From the NCBI GenBank assembly GCA_002478045.1, contig DLLT01000042.1, positions 1-38,475 of the forward strand: DNA of 38,475 bases, given 5' to 3'. Numbering within the stretch: the stretch's first letter is position 1; each line of letters begins with the position of its first letter. The position numbers and the translations under genes were made by a program. Under the pieces are notes generated by a model that saw only the letters and a list, made by a program, of their open reading frames with translations, made no database searches and was not told the DNA's origin. This DNA is from Porphyromonadaceae bacterium UBA7555 (lineage in GTDB: Bacteria; Bacteroidota; Bacteroidia; Bacteroidales; Muribaculaceae). Positions 8,288 through 15,774 of the stretch are shown one piece after another.

Positions 8288-8358
8288 ATCATAGAGCTTA
8301 AATTGTGTTTGATGGAAGTCGAGACAGCAATAGTTGTGAGGGGGAATCCTTTTATGTG

Positions 8359-9336
8359 TTATCCATTTCGAAGGCGTTTAAGTAAATTGGCGTATAATTC
8401 TAAATCTAATCCGGGCTCATTGATCCTTGATATATCAATAATTGAGAATTCAACCTTTGATTTTAATTTTGAAATCTTTATATGTTCTCGAATATTTGAA
8501 AGAATTTGCTCTACGGAGTTCTCGCCTTTTGTTATAATTGTTAACTGTTTTGATTTATCGTGGATGGGTGTGTTTTTTATAAATTCAAAATACGGAGAGA
8601 AATAATCAGAATCAGTTTTTCCTACTGAATGTCCATAAATTATTACTTCGTCAGAAGTAGTCAAGTCTTGAAGGAAAGAGTTATGATGGGTATAGTTACT
8701 TTTAAATAGAAATTGATATTCTTGTGGTATTTGCAAGTCCTCATGAATGCCAACAATTATATTGGGATTACTACTATTTGTGCAAGTGCCGTGAATATTA
8801 TAAATCTTCGGATACGTTGGGTTATTGTATTCACCAAATGCGCTTAATTCTTCTCTCGCGTTTGTGTAATTGAATGACCATATTATAGAGCAGCCATTAT
8901 TGTCAGTGATAGCCTTTATAAAGTTTCGAATGTTTGGGCATTCTCTATTCTGTTCCCATTCGCCATTAAAAACCCGCGAAATCCAATGATTCAAATATCT
9001 GCGTAGTTTTTGAAGACTATTTTTATCCTCTTGGACGAGGTTTAGATCAATAGTAGTGCCTATTTTCGTTTTTGCATATAAATACAATTGCATCTCTATG
9101 TCTACCCAGCGGATTCTCCCATCGCGATCCGTGTTGTTAAGTGCGTAGTTGTACATATGGTAGTGTAATGATTGATCTCTATATAGTCCTTTATCAGGTT
9201 CTTTGAACGGCCAGAAATTGCAGGTATAATCTAGTTCTTGAACAGGAGAAATCAATTCTGCGTTTGCAAAATCGACATAAGATGTTGGATAGCCAAGGGC
9301 CAAATCAAAGCCGTTGCCTAATACTAGTAATCTCAT
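8359..9336 (-). CDS. abiH: AbiH-family abortive-infection protein
   Basis: A 325-residue protein beginning with the AbiH signature LGNGFDLALGYPTSYVDF. It also has the later family blocks SIIWSFNYTN, IYNIHGTC and VIIYGHSVGKTDSDYF. AbiH was first described as a lactococcal phage abortive-infection protein; its biochemical activity is not settled. No signal peptide or membrane segment is seen. The gene is clearly AT-rich relative to the rest of the window, consistent with horizontal acquisition. It starts 17 bp after the stop of the large restriction protein, so it is most likely cotranscribed with the restriction genes and the downstream XRE gene. Confidence 0.88.
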   Translation of the reverse strand: MRLLVLGNGFDLALGYPTSYVDFANAELISPVQELDYTCNFWPFKEPDKGLYRDQSLHYHMYNYALNNTDRDGRIRWVDIEMQLYLYAKTKIGTTIDLNLVQEDKNSLQKLRRYLNHWISRVFNGEWEQNRECPNIRNFIKAITDNNGCSIIWSFNYTNAREELSAFGEYNNPTYPKIYNIHGTCTNSSNPNIIVGIHEDLQIPQEYQFLFKSNYTHHNSFLQDLTTSDEVIIYGHSVGKTDSDYFSPYFEFIKNTPIHDKSKQLTIITKGENSVEQILSNIREHIKISKLKSKVEFSIIDISRINEPGLDLELYANLLKRLRNG

Positions 9337-9353
9337 AATCTATATGTTTTTTG

Positions 9354-12300
9354 TTATTGCCTCGTTTCTTTGTCGCTAATCGTGTCTTTGATATGCTTCT
9401 GAGTGTGAGGACTTATATTAAACAGATTGTATAGCTGCGTAGATATGTCCTCAGAAAAGTTTATGTACGTGTTGTTATCTGTATAATCAATGATGTCTGG
9501 TACTTGTTTTGCTAATGATGTGAGAGATTCGTCCGTTAGTAAGAAAGTGTATCTAATGAAATCAGATGTTGCGTATTTATAGAAATTCTCAGCTTCTCTT
9601 TTTGTCTTAAACAATTTTAATGCAACCCTTGAACGCCCAAATGCGCTATAATTGTCTATTATAGCAATTTGGTTGCTTCGTTTTTGTCCTCCTGCGTTTG
9701 CACTTGATACGACGACCTTCCAATAAGGCAGTAAGTTTGCATTGGTCTTTATTATGTCTTTCTTAGCTATATACCATCGTGCTCTACCTGCTTTACCTGC
9801 TTTGTCGTTAGTGAAAAGCTTTATCTCGGTATTTTTGTCAAATGTACCTTCGGCTGTATACTCTCGAACTAAAGTTGGGTTCTCTTCGACAAAACTGCTC
9901 TCAATCGAGAATAAATTTCGAGGGAATATGCTTTCTGCGAGATAGCCAAATTTGTATTTTTGGACTCCGTAATTGATACGTCTTGAGATTTCTGCATCGG
10001 ATGGGGTAAGGGCTATTAGTTCGTCGCCCGGAGCATCAATATGCCTATGTGCTTTATGTCCATGGACATAATAGATGTATTCAAATCCTGGCTTTTTTTT
10101 ACTTTTATCTTTGAATACAATTGATAATCCATCGGCAATTCCAACATTCTTAAATAAATCAGTGGAATAGGGAAAAAATTCTAATAAAGATAACCTAGTA
10201 TCATTAATTTGATTATAGCCAAATTGTTCAAGCCCTTTTCCAGAACGATGTATCCAGCGTTTGCCAGGGTATATCATGGATGTATATTTGGCTAAATTAT
10301 CAGATATTAATTGAAAATATTGGAATATGTTTGTGACTGTTTTTTGCCCGTTATTTGTTTCCTGTTTGGCTGTCGTTAATTGATATGGTGGATTGCCTAC
10401 GATTGCATTAAAGTTCATAGAAACGTTAGGTGATATATTCCAATAGCTACTGCTATTGACCTTTAAGGAAAAGTTGTTAGACTTGTTTTTGATTTGATTT
10501 ATGAGGTCTTCGAAATAACGAGTGTTCACTTTTATATGTCGAAAGCCAATAAGAGTTCTTCGTGTTATACTTTTGGCCATTGGGGTTTTGCAGACGACGA
10601 AGACATTCTCGCTGACGGCTTTGGCCCATACTGCCCATTCGTCCTCGATTGATTCGGGCGAGGTGAGCAACTCGCGCAAACGTGCGCGGTATACCGAGTA
10701 AGCCACATATAGCGGGTATAGACCTGTCTTCGAATTGATTTCCAGGATGTGCGTCTGCTCGTTGAAAACCTCCGCCGTCACCTTGCCGCGGTCCACGAAG
10801 CGCGGCTCCGACAGGGGCGTCTTGAAATCCTCGTCATAGAAGGCATATCCGCCCAAGGTGTCCGACATGTGCATATTGACTACGCGCCACGGCGTCAGAA
10901 CAGTTTCCTTGTCCGGGTTACGGAATGTGGCGAATATCTGCGTGATACGCTCGATGCGCTGCTCTATGGACAGCCGGTCGGCGTTGCGTGCCATCTCGCG
11001 TATGCGCTTGGCTGCGGCGGCGAAGATGTCCGGGTCATAGTACTTGCGGAAGGCGTTGAACCGTTGCTTGGACACGCCACGCGGCATAAACTCCTCCCAC
11101 GACTGCGGGTCAATCTTCGAGGCGAAATTGTCAATGGTGATTTCCTCATCGTCCTCGATGTCCGCACCGTAGATCATCAGCGGCATACGTATCGAGATGC
11201 CGCGCAGGATTGATATGGCATTCTCGCGGTTCTTCCGGCGCTTCTTCAGCTCCTCGAGGCGCCGCTTTTGCTCCTCCGACATCTCGTCCTTGCCCTTCTT
11301 GGAGCGGTTGCGCTTCTCCAGGTCTTCCAATTCGTCGTATTCCTCGTTGGTGAGTCCCTGGTTGTTGATATCCACCGACTTGGTACGCGGCATGGCCTTG
11401 GTGGAACCTATGATTCCTTTGAGTTCCTTGAACTCTTCGAGCTCAACCTTTCCTAATTTCAGTAGCTCGTCGTTGTACAGGTATCCGTCCTCGAAGCCGT
11501 TGGCGACCACGCGTTCGATATACACCTTCTTGAGCTGGCGCAGCATCGTGTCCACATCGAACTTGCGCATCCGTGACCCCTCCATACCGATGACCGGGCA
11601 GAAATTCAGGAACTCGGCCATGGCCGTGCGATCATCCGAGGACGTCTTGCCCGCTTTGGTCGAAATCTTAGCCGTCTCGGCCAGCACCTTGAGCGTGCGG
11701 TCGGGCGCGAAGTCAAAGACATAGCAATTCTCCTTGATACGTCCGTTGATAGTCGCCGGCGACTGCACTCGGAAGATTGTCTGCATATATCCGGCCGCCG
11801 CTGTATTCAGCGATCCCGACAGCATAAGCACGGCAGTCCATTCGCGGACGGTGACGCCGGTGGTCAGGCGTCCGCACGACAAGGTGATGGTGCGCGTCTC
11901 GTCCGGGTCGTCGCCGATTTTGGAGCGTAGCAGAGCCAGCGCCTCCGCGTTTTCCTCCTCCGTAGGGTCGCCCTCGCCGGCAACGTTCACCACCTGGAAA
12001 TGCTGGAAGACGGGATGACGTTCCAACATTCGCTGCAAGGCAAGTGCCGACTTTACGCCCGGAACCATCCACAGCGTATGGCGGAAATTGTTGCGATACT
12101 CGTCCGTGGCGAAAGGGTAGGCACTGTCTGTGTCTTTGCGGCACAGCAAGTCCAAAAAAGCCGCCACGTCCTTGCGGTGTACAAATTCGCCCGAATCGTT
12201 GACGCGGAAAAATTCGCGGAAATTGAAGGCTACATCCTCGTCTATATACTCCTTGAGCAGACGTCCGAGGTCGTAAGTGTATATGTTCATAGTAGGCAAC

Positions 12301-13367
12301 TCCGCGTATGGATTCGGGTCGCCGAAATGCTCCAGGTCCCATTCGGCCTTGGCCTTTTGTTCCATCACGTAGTCCCAGGTGTAGACCTCGTTCTCCTTGT
12401 ATTCGTCAAAGAGGTTGAATGGCGTGCCCGACAGCGACAGCACCTTTGTGTCGTCCTTGACCAACTCGTGTATTACGCTCTGTCCCAGCTCGGTTTGCGT
12501 ACCCTCGTGAGCTTCGTCCACTATTAGCAAATCCCAAGATGTGGAAAATATCTCGTTATTCTTGTCAAACTTGCCGCCGACTTGCTCCGAGCCGCGCAGG
12601 TCCTGCATTGAGGCAAAGTACACGTAATGCAATGCCTCGCTTCGAGCACGTGCCTTGAGCGAGGCAAAAGACTCCCCTTTGTCGCGCGAGCCGTAGGCGT
12701 AATCCTTGCGGTCATAGAAAATCTTATTGAAATCCTCGTACCATCCATCGTCCACCACCGGGCGGTGGGTGAGTATGAGTGTGCGGCTAAGTCCCATATC
12801 CTTGACCACTTGTAACGCCGACAATGTCTTGCCAAAGCGCATCTTGGCATTCCACAGCATTTGATTGCTTCGGCGAAATTGCTTCTCGGTCTTTTCGATG
12901 GCATCCTTCTGTTCGGGTCGGAAGATGATGGGATTTTGTCCCTCTGTCTTTTCTGAGGACGAAAGTGATTTTCGTCCCTCTTTGACCGCCTTGATGGCGT
13001 TCTTCACTGTCTCAAGATCGGTCTCGAACCACTCACTACCCCATCCGGCATTAGTCCGTCGCCGTATACCGCTGCGCAGCAGTACTTCGTGTACCGCCTT
13101 GTCGTTGAAAGACTTGACCGTGCCTCCGCCGAAGTATAATGTCACTTCGGTATACAATAACTCATAGCTGATTCCGGCTGTACGAGTGTATTGGTCGATA
13201 CGCTTCTTGGCCGCCTGATTTAAGGCGTGCGAGCATGGGGCAAATCCGCCGAAATCGCTGCCGTCGGGCAGTGTGGCTTCGCCGATTTTCAGGCATCCGG
13301 CATGGTCTTTATCGTTGATACGGAAGACGTAAATTAGTTTGGGCTTGAGTGTCGAATCGAAGAGCAT
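9354..13367 (-). CDS. Single-chain restriction-modification protein: GIY-YIG-like nuclease, SF2 helicase and N6-adenine methyltransferase
   Basis: A 1337-residue multidomain protein. Residues about 10-115 resemble the T5orf172/GIY-YIG nuclease family (LIYVFR, CLKIGEAT, Glu94 in AVHEVLLRSG, GSEWFE). Residues about 145-560 are an SF2 translocase: Walker A NAKMRFGKT (K180), DEAH in LLIVDEAHEG (284-287), SLSGTPFN, and a motif VI-like TIFRVQSP. A charged helical coupler (about 640-720) follows. The methyltransferase has motif I ILEINSKTGLYPLY near residue 875 and catalytic motif IV NPPY near residue 989. The final ~300 residues are likely the target-recognition region. The layout recalls type ISP enzymes but with a GIY-YIG-like rather than Mrr-like nuclease. 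Composition becomes strongly AT-rich for everything C-terminal to about residue 932. The gene follows 'subunit M' by 11 bp. Confidence 0.85.
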   Translation of the reverse strand: MLFDSTLKPKLIYVFRINDKDHAGCLKIGEATLPDGSDFGGFAPCSHALNQAAKKRIDQYTRTAGISYELLYTEVTLYFGGGTVKSFNDKAVHEVLLRSGIRRRTNAGWGSEWFETDLETVKNAIKAVKEGRKSLSSSEKTEGQNPIIFRPEQKDAIEKTEKQFRRSNQMLWNAKMRFGKTLSALQVVKDMGLSRTLILTHRPVVDDGWYEDFNKIFYDRKDYAYGSRDKGESFASLKARARSEALHYVYFASMQDLRGSEQVGGKFDKNNEIFSTSWDLLIVDEAHEGTQTELGQSVIHELVKDDTKVLSLSGTPFNLFDEYKENEVYTWDYVMEQKAKAEWDLEHFGDPNPYAELPTMNIYTYDLGRLLKEYIDEDVAFNFREFFRVNDSGEFVHRKDVAAFLDLLCRKDTDSAYPFATDEYRNNFRHTLWMVPGVKSALALQRMLERHPVFQHFQVVNVAGEGDPTEEENAEALALLRSKIGDDPDETRTITLSCGRLTTGVTVREWTAVLMLSGSLNTAAAGYMQTIFRVQSPATINGRIKENCYVFDFAPDRTLKVLAETAKISTKAGKTSSDDRTAMAEFLNFCPVIGMEGSRMRKFDVDTMLRQLKKVYIERVVANGFEDGYLYNDELLKLGKVELEEFKELKGIIGSTKAMPRTKSVDINNQGLTNEEYDELEDLEKRNRSKKGKDEMSEEQKRRLEELKKRRKNRENAISILRGISIRMPLMIYGADIEDDEEITIDNFASKIDPQSWEEFMPRGVSKQRFNAFRKYYDPDIFAAAAKRIREMARNADRLSIEQRIERITQIFATFRNPDKETVLTPWRVVNMHMSDTLGGYAFYDEDFKTPLSEPRFVDRGKVTAEVFNEQTHILEINSKTGLYPLYVAYSVYRARLRELLTSPESIEDEWAVWAKAVSENVFVVCKTPMAKSITRRTLIGFRHIKVNTRYFEDLINQIKNKSNNFSLKVNSSSYWNISPNVSMNFNAIVGNPPYQLTTAKQETNNGQKTVTNIFQYFQLISDNLAKYTSMIYPGKRWIHRSGKGLEQFGYNQINDTRLSLLEFFPYSTDLFKNVGIADGLSIVFKDKSKKKPGFEYIYYVHGHKAHRHIDAPGDELIALTPSDAEISRRINYGVQKYKFGYLAESIFPRNLFSIESSFVEENPTLVREYTAEGTFDKNTEIKLFTNDKAGKAGRARWYIAKKDIIKTNANLLPYWKVVVSSANAGGQKRSNQIAIIDNYSAFGRSRVALKLFKTKREAENFYKYATSDFIRYTFLLTDESLTSLAKQVPDIIDYTDNNTYINFSEDISTQLYNLFNISPHTQKHIKDTISDKETRQ

Positions 13368-13378
13368 GGTATATGTGG

Positions 13379-14377
13379 CTATTTAGGGATTGAGTTCACA
13401 AAAGGCTCGACTTGGCGGTCGCGCGGTTTCTTGCGCCAGTCGCGTATCAGGCAGTATATTCCGTTGTGCCGATGAATGTCGCCCGTACGACATCCTTCGC
13501 ACGGGTGTTGGACAACCTCGTCGCCGAAAAGGCTGTGCTCGACCGTAGGTTGTCCGCAGGTGTCTGGGATTACGCACTTGAGACCGTCCATCTGCCAGAC
13601 GTTCCATGAAACGATATATGCGATTTGCAGCAAAGACCGCTTCAAAGGATCCTTGCCGAATTTGTCGCGATAATAATCGATAAAGGAATACAACAGCGAC
13701 TCGCGAGCGAGGACGACGTTATCGCCCTGCCAGTCATAGCCGTAGACGCTTTGGAAGGCTATGGCGGCGGCTTTGAGCCATTCGCCCGAAGTCTCCGTAT
13801 TCTCGCCGATGACCCGCAGTTTGCGGTCAAGGATGCCTATGCGTCGACCGATAGGTATGGATCGACCCGATACGGCATCATAGCGACTTGCAAGGTATGG
13901 CGCCTCGCCACATGTGATTTCGAGGCGAACGTCACGCACATAGTCCATCCATGTTTTACCCGCCGGGAACGCCACCTTATCGGGGTTAACAGTCCATGTG
14001 CGGTCGTCATTTTCGTTGTTGAACACGCCGTTGCGGCCAAACCAGGCTCCGTCCACAAGATTGATCTGTGCATTGCATATCCACGCCGGGGTGAAGACTT
14101 CCGCCTTGTCGCGTGAGCGGCTTTGCTGACATTCGCGGGTCTTGAGCACTCGCGGCTGTATGACGCGTCCGTGGACGCCGACAACCAGTTCGGGACGTAT
14201 TTCGTCATAGTAGCCATAGCCCTCGCCTAATTCGGCGTAATCATCTGTAGCCCAGATGATATTACGTTGTTCGCCCTCCGGTAGGCCGCGACTGGCCGTA
14301 TGATCCTTGAGCAACAGCGCAAGGACCTGCGGGTCGAGGTCATTCTCAAGTATGTCTATAAGTGGCGAAGATGACAT
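13379..14377 (-). CDS. Restriction 'subunit M'-like partner protein
   Basis: About 332 residues from the ATG beginning MSSSPLIDILEND; the frame stays open 14 codons upstream only through TTG codons, so this ATG is preferred. It belongs to the Bacteroidetes group usually labelled 'restriction endonuclease subunit M', with blocks VVGVHGRVIQPRVLKTRE, RDKAEVFTPAWICNAQ, EITCGEAPYLASRYD, IGILDRKLRVI, YGYDWQGDNVVLARE and SWNVWQMDGLK. The segments around VFTP and CGEAPYL resemble the start of N6-adenine methyltransferases (VFTP..., CGxG motif I), but there is no NPPY motif in this chain. A catalytic NPPY is present in the next protein, so the two may share the modification task. First gene of the defence operon. 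Confidence 0.8.
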   Translation of the reverse strand: MSSSPLIDILENDLDPQVLALLLKDHTASRGLPEGEQRNIIWATDDYAELGEGYGYYDEIRPELVVGVHGRVIQPRVLKTRECQQSRSRDKAEVFTPAWICNAQINLVDGAWFGRNGVFNNENDDRTWTVNPDKVAFPAGKTWMDYVRDVRLEITCGEAPYLASRYDAVSGRSIPIGRRIGILDRKLRVIGENTETSGEWLKAAAIAFQSVYGYDWQGDNVVLARESLLYSFIDYYRDKFGKDPLKRSLLQIAYIVSWNVWQMDGLKCVIPDTCGQPTVEHSLFGDEVVQHPCEGCRTGDIHRHNGIYCLIRDWRKKPRDRQVEPFVNSIPK

Positions 14378-14442
14378 ACAGTGTCTGCGGTGTGTGCCGT
14401 AGGCTCCGTATGGCAACAAGTGGTTTGTGTATAGGGTAGGTG

Positions 14443-14475
14443 AAAAAAAGCGGGAGCCGAGTCGTTGCTCGCTCC
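14443..14475 (-). terminator. Intrinsic terminator of the 6S-like RNA
   Basis: On the minus strand GGAGCGAG (14468-14475) pairs with CTCGGCTCC (14453-14461) with one bulge, around loop CAACGA. A CGC and seven T follow (14443-14449). It lies 66 bp upstream of the subunit-M start codon, so the restriction operon needs readthrough or a promoter not recognised here. Confidence 0.65.
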
Positions 14476-14690
14476 GCTACTTGTGGCCGTCGAACTTGCC
14501 AATCCGCCAAGAGCAAACAACGCCGACTCCACGCTGTATATATGTACATAACCCAAGACCTGCCCCGGAAGCTAAGTGCTCCCGGAGCGTGCCTTGGTTG
14601 GTAAATACATACCGTGGCGCCTATCGTTGCTATGTCCTGTGACGGGTATTTGGAGTGTTCGACGTTCCAAGTAGCCAAGAACAAGCGTAG
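14443..14690 (-). ncRNA. Structured RNA gene with 6S RNA-like architecture (candidate ssrS)
   Basis: On the minus strand a ~220-nt core folds as one long rod. The closing stem is made of three perfect or GU-containing 8-bp helices: 14679-14686 with 14467-14474, 14668-14675 with 14476-14483, and 14657-14664 with 14488-14495. A central open region of about 27 and 22 nt follows. A distal rod then pairs CGTTG 14625-14629 with 14518-14522, CCACG/CGTGG (14613-14617 with 14529-14533), an 8-bp AU-rich helix, an AACCAAG/CTTGGGTT helix, and an apical hairpin near 14562-14586. Closing stem, central bubble and terminal rod is the 6S architecture, and the size fits. A promoter lies about 90 nt upstream of the core and an intrinsic terminator ends it. 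The fold was drawn by hand; the class is inference. RNase P, tmRNA and SRP signature sequences are absent. Confidence 0.6.
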
Positions 14691-14782
14691 ATATCGCTTC
14701 TTTATCAAAATGTAAGGTCTAAGGCACAAACACTTGTGCGGGACGGCTCTGCGTCACCTTACGCGCGTGCCAAGACTTATTG

Positions 14783-14814
14783 CAAAGTTAGGTAAGATTT
14801 TTCGGACACGCAAA
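14783..14814 (-). promoter_or_regulatory. Bacteroidetes-type promoter for the 6S-like RNA
   Basis: On the minus strand TTTG (14811-14814), then 20 nt, then TAACTTTG (14783-14790): an exact consensus. Transcription should begin near 14776. The 90 nt before the RNA core contain a hairpin (GTAAGGT/ACCTTAC enclosing GCACAA/TTGTGC), perhaps a processed 5' extension. Confidence 0.7.
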
Positions 14815-14876
14815 AATACTTTTTCGAGGTGCCCGCAAAGGCCGATGAAAAGGCAATGGGGGATTCATGTATGGGA

Positions 14877-14935
14877 CTCTAAAGACTTTAATGTTCCTAA
14901 AGCCCTTAAAGCCCCTTATTACCTTAACGCCCTTC
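14877..14935. repeat. Degenerate CTTTAAAG/CCTTAAAGCC direct repeats
   Basis: Several imperfect copies of a CTAAAG/TTAAAGCCC-type motif follow each other in the gap between the zinc-ribbon gene and the promoter of the 6S-like RNA. The rest of 14815-14970 holds no recognisable gene. It is probably a simple extragenic repeat. Confidence 0.4.
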
Positions 14936-14970
14936 GGTCAAGTCCTTGGCAGGGCGCAAATGCGCTGCTG

Positions 14971-15690
14971 TCAGCGGGCAAGGAGGGCGGCAAGGGCGTC
15001 TATGCGCTCGGCGAAGGCGGCGATGAGGGCCTCGTGGCGTTGGCGCAACCCGTAGATGTTGAGGCCGCAGCCGGGTTGGGTGCAGTATTCTTGGCCGGCA
15101 TCGTTGATGTGTCCTTGCGGACACTCGTACTTGGTGCCGCCGCCGAAGATTGCGCGGCTGTCGGTGATGCGTCCCAGCGGCTCCGGGTCGGTGATGTCGC
15201 GATATAATTCGCGCATCGATTCAAGGGTGTCGTCTGTGTACTCCGGCTGGTATGCGTCCAGACATTCGACGACGAATGTCAACGGGTAGTATCCTTGCGG
15301 AAACGGAGGCGACAGGGGTTCGGTGGAGTGCAGCACATCGCGCAGCATATCGGCGTCAAATAGGCGTGCCTTGTATATCACGGCAAGTGTCGCTTGTGGA
15401 CAGGATGAAATGTCGCCGTAGACAACGCCTAAGGCGTAGTCGCGCGGCACGGCTGCAATATATTGCGGAAACCATTGGAGCGCGCTGCAGTGTATGTCCG
15501 TACGCTCGTCTTCGGGCAGACTCCAAGATACCAGATACTTGCGATAGAGGCTCGAGCCTATGCCGGTCATGGCGCGCCCGGTGATGTATTCCCACTCCTG
15601 TTCGGAGGGGAATACTTCGGGTTCGACAAGGCGTCGGCTGTACCGCATTTTCAGGCACTGGGCCCGCAGGTCTTCGGCGTCTATGGTCAT
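14971..15690 (-). CDS. Uncharacterised protein with a C-terminal zinc ribbon
   Basis: A 239-residue soluble protein that I do not recognise. Residues about 20-170 contain conserved-looking aromatic and charged blocks (WEYITGRAMTGIG, CSALQWFPQYIAAVP, PPFPQGYYPLTFVVECL) without a nameable fold. Near the C terminus YECPQGHIN, followed by EYCTQPGCGLNIYG, supplies Cys-His-Cys-Cys spacing like a small zinc ribbon, followed by a helical tail. There is no signal peptide or membrane segment. It starts 84 bp after the malQ stop on the same strand, with a pentanucleotide repeat in between. An in-frame TAA lies shortly upstream of the chosen ATG. Codon use matches the neighbours, and the long frame looks genuinely coding. 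Confidence 0.7.
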   Translation of the reverse strand: MTIDAEDLRAQCLKMRYSRRLVEPEVFPSEQEWEYITGRAMTGIGSSLYRKYLVSWSLPEDERTDIHCSALQWFPQYIAAVPRDYALGVVYGDISSCPQATLAVIYKARLFDADMLRDVLHSTEPLSPPFPQGYYPLTFVVECLDAYQPEYTDDTLESMRELYRDITDPEPLGRITDSRAIFGGGTKYECPQGHINDAGQEYCTQPGCGLNIYGLRQRHEALIAAFAERIDALAALLAR

Positions 15691-15710
15691 GGCGTGATGT
15701 GCTTGTTATG

Positions 15711-15750
15711 CTGTGCTGTGTTGTGTTGTGTTGTGTTGTGTTGTGTTGTG
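15711..15750. repeat. Pentanucleotide microsatellite (TTGTG)6 plus two CTGTG units
   Basis: Six perfect TTGTG units (15721-15750) are preceded by two CTGTG units (15711-15720). On the transcribed (minus) strand this is a CACAA tract in the leader of the zinc-ribbon gene, 21 bp upstream of its start codon and 24 bp after the malQ stop. Changes in unit number would alter leader length but not a reading frame. Confidence 0.85.
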
Positions 15751-15774
15751 CGTAAAGGAGTGCCTATACCGGTG

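Noticed and set aside
14346..14729. 127-aa minus-strand open frame across the 6S-like RNA
   Set aside because: Residue composition is rich in Cys, Trp, His and Arg, it has no family resemblance, overlaps the subunit-M start in another frame, and its codons are explained by the RNA helices.
14443..14776. RNase P RNA, tmRNA or SRP RNA
   Set aside because: The conserved GAGGAAAGTCC, tmRNA end sequences and the SRP tetraloop region are all missing; only the 6S-like layout fits.
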